DNA of 6,867 bases from an uncultured Acetobacteraceae bacterium (GTDB taxonomy: Bacteria > Pseudomonadota > Alphaproteobacteria > Acetobacterales > Acetobacteraceae). The notes beneath the pieces are model-generated. The model did no database searches. It was not told the origin of the DNA and was given only the letters and a program-made list of their open reading frames with translations. The stretch spans positions 1 through 6,867 of the forward strand of contig CALNAL010000308.1 of NCBI GenBank assembly GCA_937874445.1, read 5' to 3'. Position 1 is the first letter of the stretch. The number at the start of each line of letters is the position of its first letter. The translations under genes were made by a program, and so were the position numbers. Below are positions 1 to 5,125 of the stretch, in pieces.

Positions 1-217
1 CCACCTGCCAGCCCACCAGCGCGGCCAGCAGCGAGCCCGGCCCCGGCGCCATGCGCGAGAGGGCGAAAAGATTGAGGAACTGCGGATCGCTCATCCACTG
101 GTAGACCCCCGCCGACTGGCGATGGATGTCGGCGATCACGCTCTGCCCGCCGCCGACCGAGAGGAAGGAAAGCGGCAGGAACACGATCAACAGATGCCAG
201 AGGGGATGCTCGTCCAC
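1..217 (-). CDS. Chromate transporter family protein, second half-size subunit (partial, 3' end off the left edge)
   Basis: Only the first 72 codons are present; the gene continues past position 1. The start is taken as GTG at 217–215, 5 nt after the stop of the upstream CHR gene. A GGGGAG-like ribosome site lies about 10 nt upstream, and no ATG fits this frame nearby. The visible protein has an amphipathic start, a hydrophobic stretch (about residues 9–21), a glycine triplet (VGGGQS, 21–26) and an APGPGSL motif (57–63). These are the landmarks of one CHR domain (the ChrA family of inner-membrane transporters). The family is known for chromate/sulfate-type anion export, but many members have no proven substrate. 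Together with the gene at 223–801 it forms a split pair in which each gene supplies one CHR domain, so the two products probably act as a heteromer. The family call is firm; the substrate is inferred. Confidence 0.8.
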   Translation of the reverse strand, partial: MDEHPLWHLLIVFLPLSFLSVGGGQSVIADIHRQSAGVYQWMSDPQFLNLFALSRMAPGPGSLLAALVGWQV

Positions 218-222
218 GGCGG

Positions 223-801
223 CTAGGCTCCCCGGCGCAGGCGGAAGGCGGCGATCGCCACGCTGACCGGGGCAGCCACCAGCACCACCTCCAGCAGCGG
301 CAGGCGGAAAGCGAAGATCGCCACGAAGGTGGCCGCCATCACCAGGGTCGAGGGCACCGAATCGGCGGCCCGCCATGCTGCCCGCGCGCCCATCTGCAGC
401 GACAGGCCGATCGCGGCGGCGGCGATGCCGGCCAGTGCCACATGCACCCCGCGATAGCCCGACAGCTGCTCGAAACCCGCCAGCAGCGCCACCGCCACGA
501 ACAGCGCCGGCACCACCATGCCGAGCACGCCCACCAGCGCCCCGGCCCCGCCGCGCATCCGGTAGCCCACCCAGACGGAGAGGTTGACGACGTTCACCCC
601 GGGAAACGCCTGCGCCAGGGCCAGCCCGGTGAGGAACTCCTCCTCGCTCATCCAGCAGCGGTTCTGCACGAATTCGCGCATCATCCACCCGCTCAGCCCG
701 CCGCCGAAGCTGGTCAGGCTGATCTTGGTGAACACCACGAAGATGCGCCACAGGCCGGGAGGCTCACCTCCGGCGGCCGTCTCCTCGGAACGCTCCGGCA
801 T
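223..801 (-). CDS. Chromate transporter family protein, first half-size subunit (short-chain CHR)
   Basis: This 192-aa integral membrane protein carries a single CHR domain, about half the length of classical ChrA. Visible landmarks are an N-terminal hydrophobic segment (18–31), the FGGG signature (32–35), the amphipathic MREFVQNRCWMSEEEF stretch (41–56), an LAQAFPGVNVVNLS segment (62–75), and further hydrophobic segments near 86–108, 120–136 and 152–185. The usual PGP of CHR domains reads PGV here, followed by NVVN, whereas the partner gene keeps PGPG; the two halves are therefore not interchangeable. The ATG start is supported by a GGGGAG ribosome site 7 nt upstream (809–814). It lies 72 nt downstream of the tal stop with no convincing terminator between, so read-through from tal is possible. 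It is likely a membrane anion transporter; whether chromate is the real substrate cannot be judged from sequence. Confidence 0.88.
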   Translation of the reverse strand: MPERSEETAAGGEPPGLWRIFVVFTKISLTSFGGGLSGWMMREFVQNRCWMSEEEFLTGLALAQAFPGVNVVNLSVWVGYRMRGGAGALVGVLGMVVPALFVAVALLAGFEQLSGYRGVHVALAGIAAAAIGLSLQMGARAAWRAADSVPSTLVMAATFVAIFAFRLPLLEVVLVAAPVSVAIAAFRLRRGA

Positions 802-873
802 GGCGGGTCTCCCCTGCTGCGGGACAAGCCAGGACTCTTCCGCCCCAACCGGGGAGCCTGCCGCGCGATGCCA

Positions 874-1824
874 TCAGGCCTCCTTGGGGCCGACCAGCGC
901 GATGAGCTTCTCGGTGTCGCGGGCGAACTGGCGGATGCCCTCGGCCAGCTTCTCGCAGGCCATGGCGTCGTCGTTCATCCGCCAGCGGAAACGCGGCTCG
1001 TCGAGCTCCAGCTTCTGCGGCGCCGGGCCGCCGGCGACGAGGGCACGCGGCACGTCGCCCTGGGCGGCGCGCAGCTCCTCGATGAGCGCGGGGCTGATGG
1101 TCAGCCGGTCGCAGCCGGCCAGGGCGAGGATCTGCCCGATGTTGCGGAAGGAGGCGCCCATCACCACCGTCTTGTAGCCGAAGCTCTTGTAGTAGCTGTA
1201 GATCTCGCGCACCGAGCAGACGCCCGGATCTTCCTCCGGCGTGGCGCCGACGGTGCCGTGGGCCTTGTACCAGTCGGTGATGCGCCCGACGAAGGGCGAG
1301 ATCAGGAACACGCCGGCCTCGGCGCAGGCCACCGCCTGGGCCAGGCTGAAGATCAGCGTCAGGTTGCACTTGATGCCGCGGCGGGTCAGCTCGGCGGCGG
1401 CCTGCACGCCCTCCCAGGTGGCGGCCACCTTGATGAGGATGCGCGAGGTGTCCATCCCGGCCTCGCGGTAGAGGCCGACGATGCGCTCGGCCCGCGCGAT
1501 GGTGGCGGCGGAATCGAAGGAAAGACGCGCATCCACCTCGGTGGAGACGTAGCCCGGCACGATGCGGAGCAGCTCGCTGCCGAAAGTGACGGCGAGCTTG
1601 TCGATCAGCAGATCATTGCGCCGGGCGGGGTCGCTCTCGTGGGCCTTGGCCCAGGCGACGGCCTTCTCGATGAGGGGCGCGTACTGCGGCTGGCTGGCGG
1701 CGCGCAGGATGAGGCTGGGATTGGTGGTGCAGTCCTGGGCGCCGAGAGCCCGCAGCTTGTCGATCTCGCCCGAATCGGCGACGATCACGGAATACTTGGC
1801 GAGTCCGGTGAGCTTGTCGGTCAT
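874..1824 (-). CDS. tal: Transaldolase, TalB-type
   Basis: This cytosolic enzyme of the non-oxidative pentose phosphate pathway moves a dihydroxyacetone unit from sedoheptulose 7-phosphate to glyceraldehyde 3-phosphate, giving erythrose 4-phosphate and fructose 6-phosphate. The 316-aa product matches the length of E. coli TalB (317 aa), and its first residues (MTDKLTGL) match the E. coli N-terminus, which fixes the start at 1824. Catalytic positions fall at the E. coli numbers: Asp17, Thr33-Thr34-Asn35 in the TTNPSL motif, Glu96 (STEVDARLS), Schiff-base Lys132 (RILIKVAATW), Asn154/Thr156 (CNLTLIFS) and Ser176/Arg181 (SPFVGR). The phosphate-binding ASFRN motif is at 224–228, one residue earlier than in E. 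coli. A longer in-frame extension exists but lacks family similarity. The start has only a weak ribosome site and lies 5 nt after the stop of a 34-codon frame, suggesting coupled translation. Nothing appears damaged. Confidence 0.97.
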   Translation of the reverse strand: MTDKLTGLAKYSVIVADSGEIDKLRALGAQDCTTNPSLILRAASQPQYAPLIEKAVAWAKAHESDPARRNDLLIDKLAVTFGSELLRIVPGYVSTEVDARLSFDSAATIARAERIVGLYREAGMDTSRILIKVAATWEGVQAAAELTRRGIKCNLTLIFSLAQAVACAEAGVFLISPFVGRITDWYKAHGTVGATPEEDPGVCSVREIYSYYKSFGYKTVVMGASFRNIGQILALAGCDRLTISPALIEELRAAQGDVPRALVAGGPAPQKLELDEPRFRWRMNDDAMACEKLAEGIRQFARDTEKLIALVGPKEA

Positions 1825-1829
1825 CGCGT

Positions 1830-1934
1830 TTATGCCTTTGCCTTCGTGTGAGCGGGGACCACGCCGGCGCGAAGCACCTTCGGGGCCCTTTTGTGATGAT
1901 AGCCGACTTCGAGACAGCCGATCGCGATGTCCAT
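1830..1934 (-). CDS. Candidate 34-aa upstream small ORF of tal
   Basis: This frame starts with ATG at 1934–1932 and ends with TAA at 1832–1830. It has the clearest Shine-Dalgarno of the region, GGAGG at 1945–1941, spaced 6 nt from the ATG; the tal start itself has only weak purine stretches. The product begins MDIAIGCLEVGYHHK and has basic patches, no signal peptide and no membrane segment. Its stop lies 5 nt before the tal ATG and in another frame, a spacing that suits reinitiation or coupling. The opening loosely resembles the N-terminus of ribose-5-phosphate isomerase B (IAIG, then GY and K at matching positions), but the RpiB Asp-His pair is missing. It could be a regulatory leader ORF, a small protein, or a decayed gene start. 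The signal and frame are seen directly; translation and function are inferred. Confidence 0.4.
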   Translation of the reverse strand: MDIAIGCLEVGYHHKRAPKVLRAGVVPAHTKAKA

Positions 1935-2011
1935 AGCTTTCCTCCGTGGCCAATGCCCGCAGGGGCTGATCTCGCCACGGCCGGGGCCACGGCGACCGGC
2001 GGAAGCTATGG
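1931..2011 (-). promoter_or_regulatory. Nested inverted repeat over the start of the tal leader ORF (candidate mRNA hairpin)
   Basis: An outer perfect 9-bp arm pair (CCATAGCTT at 1931–1939 with AAGCTATGG at 2003–2011) encloses an inner perfect 8-bp pair (CCGTGGCC at 1944–1951 with GGCCACGG at 1985–1992). Allowing a one-base bulge at 1940 extends the outer stem to 11 bp (1941–1942 with 2001–2002). In RNA read in the tal direction, the 3' arm contains the GGAGG ribosome site (1945–1941) and the ATG (1934–1932) of the small ORF, so folding would hide both. The inner 5' side can also pair with GCCACGG at 1974–1980, giving an alternative fold. If transcription starts below about 2003, the outer arm would not be in the RNA and the repeat would be better read as an operator. 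The base pairing is seen; the role is inferred. Confidence 0.4.
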
Positions 2012-2045
2012 CCGGTGCGGGGAAGCGTCAACGATGGGCCGCGCG

Positions 2046-2086
2046 GTCCCGGGGGAACCGGAGGACGAGCCGGCCTTCCCGGGGAC
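2046..2086. repeat. Imperfect GC-rich inverted repeat in the divergent intergenic region
   Basis: GTCCC (2046–2050) pairs with GGGAC (2082–2086). Inside it, GGGAA (2053–2057) pairs with TTCCC (2076–2080), leaving small G bulges, and CCGG (2058–2061) can pair with CCGG (2070–2073) around an 8-nt loop. No T-run follows on either strand, so it does not look like a rho-independent terminator. It lies between the divergent tal and 235-aa genes, where an operator or leader structure would be expected, but GC-rich DNA produces such pairings by chance. Confidence 0.3.
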
Positions 2087-2120
2087 GAAGCAGAAAAGTG
2101 AAAGCTTGTCGCCAACTCGG

Positions 2121-2127
2121 GGGGGAA
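2121..2127 (+). promoter_or_regulatory. Ribosome binding site choosing the GTG start of the 235-aa gene
   Basis: A G-run ending in GGGGGAA lies 7 nt before the GTG at 2135. The only nearby ATG in frame (2165) is preceded by a pyrimidine-rich stretch with no ribosome site, so the GTG start is preferred. Confidence 0.5.
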
Positions 2128-2134
2128 TTAGCTT

Positions 2135-2842
2135 GTGATTAACTTTTCCCCGGATCTCCCCCTCATGCCGGATGGCGCCCTGTTCTCCCTCCAGCCGGCC
2201 TGCCTCGGCCGCAATGCCTTCGGCGAGATCCACCTTCTCGCCACCTTCCGGCATGCCCTCGACGCGCTGGCGGAGGCGCTGCCCGGCGCCCCGCTCTACG
2301 ACGTGCTGGATGGTACCGGCGCGCGGATGACACGCCCCTCCAGCCCCGAGGCCTTCGCCGAGCCGGTCGAGATGTTCGACATCACCCTCGACGCGCCGCA
2401 CGCCGTGGTGGTCTACGACGATGTCCTGGCCGACCGTCTGGGCGCGGCCTTTCCGGAGCTACCCTGCGCGCCGCGCCACGAGCCGGACGGCGTGGCCTTC
2501 GAGCTGGAAGCCGAGGATCTCGCGCGGGACCCCTTCGGCCTCACCCATCTTTCTCCCGACATGCAGGCGGTCCTGGACGAAACCAGCCGGATGGCGCCAG
2601 ACGTCCCCGCCCGCCTGTTCGCCGCCGACGGGGAGCCGGTGCACGACCGCCCCTCCTCCTTCGCCGAGCAGCTCGCCCCCTTCGCCGAGGAAACGTTCAG
2701 CGCGCAGAACGGCAGCGAGCCGCACTGGCTGGTGCTGGCCCCGCCGGCGGCGGCCGCCTTTGCCCGGCGCCGGCCGGGTCTGGCGCAGTGCCGCCTCGCC
2801 GATCTGGAAGCCCTGTGGCGCCGTGCACGCAGGGATGGCTGA
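2135..2842 (+). CDS. Hypothetical protein with internal two-fold repeat
   Basis: This 235-aa soluble-looking acidic protein has no signal peptide or clear membrane segment. I do not recognise its family. Its two halves are diverged copies: residues 12–102 align with 117–212 at an almost constant offset of 105. Positions shared without gaps include PDG (12–14 / 117–119), F17/F122, L19/L124, L24/L129, R26/R131, FG (29–30 / 134–135), HL (33–34 / 138–139), LD (42–43 / 147–148) and RPSS (67–70 / 172–175). A PH pair (88–89 / 196–197) then opens a short hydrophobic strand in each copy. The C-terminus (about 206–235) is Arg-rich. The GTG start is chosen because a G-rich ribosome site precedes it. It ends 68 nt before pyrB on the same strand, so it may share that transcript, but nothing links it to pyrimidine synthesis. 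Frame and coding nature are well supported; function is unknown. Confidence 0.82.
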   Translation: MINFSPDLPLMPDGALFSLQPACLGRNAFGEIHLLATFRHALDALAEALPGAPLYDVLDGTGARMTRPSSPEAFAEPVEMFDITLDAPHAVVVYDDVLADRLGAAFPELPCAPRHEPDGVAFELEAEDLARDPFGLTHLSPDMQAVLDETSRMAPDVPARLFAADGEPVHDRPSSFAEQLAPFAEETFSAQNGSEPHWLVLAPPAAAAFARRRPGLAQCRLADLEALWRRARRDG

Positions 2843-2882
2843 ACCGGCTCTGGCAACCTCGGTCAGCATTTTGTAACGTCCC

Positions 2883-2902
2883 GTCCCGCACAGAATCGGG
2901 AC
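2883..2902 (+). promoter_or_regulatory. Small stem-loop just upstream of the pyrB start
   Basis: GTCCCG (2883–2888) and CGGGAC (2897–2902) form a perfect 6-bp stem with an 8-nt loop. The 3' arm contains the GGGA that is the best available ribosome-binding sequence for the TTG start at 2911, 9 nt away, so the hairpin could limit pyrB translation. No T-run follows, so it is not a terminator. The pairing is visible; regulation is inferred. Confidence 0.3.
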
Positions 2903-2910
2903 TCGCGGAA

Positions 2911-3846
2911 TTGACCCCTCATCCCCGCCACCTTCTGCAGATCGAGGGCCTCCATCCGCCCGAGATCGCGGACATGCTGGAGCTTGCGGAGAGCTACGCT
3001 CTCCTCAACCGCTCCGGAAAAACCCAGCGCGACCTCCTGCGTGGTCGGACGCTCATCAATCTGTTTTTTGAAAACTCGACGCGCACACGCACCAGCTTCG
3101 AGCTGGCGGGCAAGCGCCTCGGTGCCGACGTCATCAACATGTCGGTGCAGACCTCCTCGGTCGCCAAGGGCGAGACGCTGCTCGATACCGCGGCGACGCT
3201 GAACGCCATGCACTGCGACCTGCTGGTGGTGCGCCACAACCTCTCCGGCGCGCCCCACCTGCTCTCGCAGAAGGTGGACGCCTCGGTCATCAATGCCGGC
3301 GACGGCACCCACGAGCACCCCACCCAGGCGCTGCTCGACGCGTTGACCATCCGCCGCCATCTCGGCCGGCTGGAGGGTCTGCTGGTGGTGATCTGCGGCG
3401 ACGTCACCCACAGCCGGGTGGCACGCTCCGACATCCTGCTGCTCACCACCATGGGCGCGCGGGTGCGGGTGTGCGGCCCGGCCACGCTGATCCCGCCCGA
3501 GATCGAGCGCATGGGCGTCGAGGTGTTCACCGACGTGCGCCCCGCTCTGGAGGGCGCGGACGTGGTGATGATGCTGCGCCTGCAGAAGGAGCGCATGGCG
3601 CACGGCCTGGTGCCGAGCGCGCGCGAGTATTTCCGCTTCTGGGGCCTCGATGCCGCCAAGCTCGCCTGGGCCCAGCCCCATGCGCTGGTGATGCATCCCG
3701 GCCCGATCAACCGCGGCATCGAGATCGACAGCGCGGTGGCCGACGATATCGAGCACAGCGTGATTCACGAACAGGTCGAAATGGGCGTCGCCGTGCGCAT
3801 GGCGGTGCTGGATATCCTCTCGCGGCGGGGGCCGGGCAATGAGTGA
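2911..3846 (+). CDS. pyrB: Aspartate carbamoyltransferase catalytic chain
   Basis: This enzyme condenses carbamoyl phosphate and L-aspartate to N-carbamoyl-L-aspartate, the first committed step of de novo pyrimidine synthesis, in the cytosol. Starting at TTG 2911 gives 311 aa, the same length as E. coli PyrB, and the protein then begins THPRHLLQIEGL-like as family members do. A longer ATG frame from 2788 overlaps the preceding gene and adds unrelated sequence. Carbamoyl-phosphate residues are present: STRTR at 56–60, SSVAKGE with Lys86 (82–88), Arg108, and HPTQ at 136–139. Aspartate-domain motifs follow: GDVTHSRVARS (163–173), LRLQKER (222–228) and HPGPINRGIEI (262–272). It overlaps pyrC by 8 nt. 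The neighbour is an apparently inactive dihydroorotase homologue, as in the Pseudomonas-type ATCase complex, so a PyrB–PyrC' complex is likely. No pyrI-like regulatory chain is present here. Confidence 0.96.
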   Translation: MTPHPRHLLQIEGLHPPEIADMLELAESYALLNRSGKTQRDLLRGRTLINLFFENSTRTRTSFELAGKRLGADVINMSVQTSSVAKGETLLDTAATLNAMHCDLLVVRHNLSGAPHLLSQKVDASVINAGDGTHEHPTQALLDALTIRRHLGRLEGLLVVICGDVTHSRVARSDILLLTTMGARVRVCGPATLIPPEIERMGVEVFTDVRPALEGADVVMMLRLQKERMAHGLVPSAREYFRFWGLDAAKLAWAQPHALVMHPGPINRGIEIDSAVADDIEHSVIHEQVEMGVAVRMAVLDILSRRGPGNE

Positions 3847-5125
3847 GGTCCTGATCGAGAACGTCCGGCTGATCGACCCGGCCGCCGGACTGGACACCTC
3901 CGGCGCCCTGCTGGTGCGCGAGGGCCGCATCGCCGACCTCGGCCCCGCCCTCGGGCGCCCCGAGGGTGCCGAGGTGATAGACGGCGCCGGCGCGGTGCTG
4001 TGCCCGGGGCTGGTGGACATGCGAGTCTCGCTGGGCGAGCCCGGCCACGAATACCGCGGCACGGTCGAGACCGCGGCGCTGGCGGCGGCAGCCGGCGGCA
4101 TCACCACTCTCGCCGCCCTGCCCGACACCGACCCCGCGATCGACGATCCGGCGCTGGTGCGCTTCCTGATCGCCCGCGGCCACGAGACCGCCAGCCTCGA
4201 CGTGCTGCCCTACGGCGCGCTCACCCGCGGCTGCGCCGGCGAGGAGATGGCCGAGCTGGGCCTGCTGCGCGACGCCGGCGCGGTGGCCTTCGGCGACGGC
4301 GCCCGCGCCATCGACCCGGCACGGATGCTGTATCTCGCCCTGAGCTACAGCCGCGGCCTCGGCGCGCGCATCGTCCAGCACCCCGAGGAGCCCTCGCTGG
4401 CCTCCGGCGGGGCGGCCACGCGCGGCGAGCTTGCCACCCGGCTGGGCCTGCCCTCCATCCCCCCCGCCGCCGAGGCGATCATGGTGGCGCGCGACCTCCG
4501 CCTGGCCGAAATAACGAAGGGCGCGCTGCATTTCGCCCACGTCTCCACCGCCGAGGCGCTGGAGCTGATCCGCGCCGCCAAGGCCCGGGGCGTGGATGTC
4601 ACCTGCGACACCGCACCGCCGTACTTCGACCTCAACGAGACGGCGATCGGCGCCTACCGCACCTACGCCAAGCTCTCTCCCCCGCTGCGCGCCGAAGCCG
4701 ACCGCGCCGCGGTGGCGGCCGCCCTGGCCGACGGCACCATCGACGCCATCGCCTCCGACCACACCCCGCGCGACGCCGACGACAAGCGCCTGCCCTTCGC
4801 CCAGGCGGCCGCGGGTGGCGTGGGCCTGACCACCCTGCTGGCGGTGACCCTCGCGCGCGTGCATGCCGGCGAGATCGGGCTGGCCGAGGCCTTGGCGCTG
4901 CTGACCTGCAAGCCCGCCAAACTGCTCGGCAGCCCCGCCGGCACCCTGGCCAAGGGGGCCGCGGCCGACCTCTGCCTGTTCGATCCGGACCGGATCTGGC
5001 AGGTCGAAAGCGGCAAGCTGCCCGGCAAGGCGCAGAACACGCCCTTCGACGGCCGAGCCCTCGAAGGCGTGGTGCTCGGCACCTGGAAGAACGGCCGGCG
5101 CGTCTTCGGCTCCCCCGCGGCATGA
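3839..5125 (+). CDS. pyrC: Dihydroorotase-like protein, probably non-catalytic (PyrC'/PyrX type)
   Basis: This 428-aa amidohydrolase-fold protein has the class I dihydroorotase layout. Residues ~1–55 and ~370–428 form the small β-sandwich, and the barrel lies between. Key active-site residues are lost. The usual D-x-H-x-H-x-R metal and substrate motif reads DMRVSLGEPG (60–69), so both His become Arg62 and Ser64 and the Arg becomes Gly66. MPNT reads LPDT (94–97). TPHH reads APPY (259–262). His234 (AHVS), Asp307 (SDHTP) and His181 (HPEE) remain, but the SDHTPR motif has Arg where a second His is common. Without His-x-His a normal binuclear zinc site cannot form. Known homologues of this sort serve as structural partners of aspartate carbamoyltransferase, while a separate active dihydroorotase is encoded elsewhere. 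A GGGGG ribosome site precedes the ATG by 7 nt. The 8-nt overlap with pyrB and 4-nt overlap with the next gene support coupling. Confidence 0.93.
   Translation: MSEVLIENVRLIDPAAGLDTSGALLVREGRIADLGPALGRPEGAEVIDGAGAVLCPGLVDMRVSLGEPGHEYRGTVETAALAAAAGGITTLAALPDTDPAIDDPALVRFLIARGHETASLDVLPYGALTRGCAGEEMAELGLLRDAGAVAFGDGARAIDPARMLYLALSYSRGLGARIVQHPEEPSLASGGAATRGELATRLGLPSIPPAAEAIMVARDLRLAEITKGALHFAHVSTAEALELIRAAKARGVDVTCDTAPPYFDLNETAIGAYRTYAKLSPPLRAEADRAAVAAALADGTIDAIASDHTPRDADDKRLPFAQAAAGGVGLTTLLAVTLARVHAGEIGLAEALALLTCKPAKLLGSPAGTLAKGAAADLCLFDPDRIWQVESGKLPGKAQNTPFDGRALEGVVLGTWKNGRRVFGSPAA

Noticed and set aside
840..860. CCCC-GGTT-GGGG-type hairpin between tal and the CHR gene as a terminator
   Set aside because: The stem is only about 4 bp and is not followed by a T-run in the tal direction.
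442..1851. 469-aa open frame on the plus strand opposite tal and the CHR gene
   Set aside because: It is antisense to two well-recognised genes, has low-complexity His/Gly/Ala/Arg composition typical of GC-rich shadow frames, and has no recognisable motif.
1869..1892. CGAAG-CAC-CTTCG stem followed by GGGCCC and TTTT on the plus strand
   Set aside because: The T-run does not directly follow the stem, no plus-strand gene ends nearby, and it lies within the leader ORF; probably chance.
1825..2115. 97-residue N-terminal extension of transaldolase
   Set aside because: The TalB N-terminus aligns from ATG 1824 and the extension is Arg/Pro/Ser-rich with no family match. The region is better explained by the leader ORF and inverted repeats.
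2106..2134. Promoter-like TTGTCG with TAGCTT 17 nt downstream on the plus strand
   Set aside because: The -10 box would abut the GTG start and leave the ribosome site untranscribed, so it cannot serve the preferred start.
2788..2910. ATG start for pyrB at 2788
   Set aside because: It would overlap the 235-aa gene by 55 nt and add 41 residues not seen in PyrB. TTG 2911 gives the normal length.
4000..5121. Long N-terminal extension (from 4000) of the membrane protein frame
   Set aside because: The extension is an Arg/Pro-rich shadow of pyrC. The membrane protein starts at ATG 5122 overlapping the pyrC stop.
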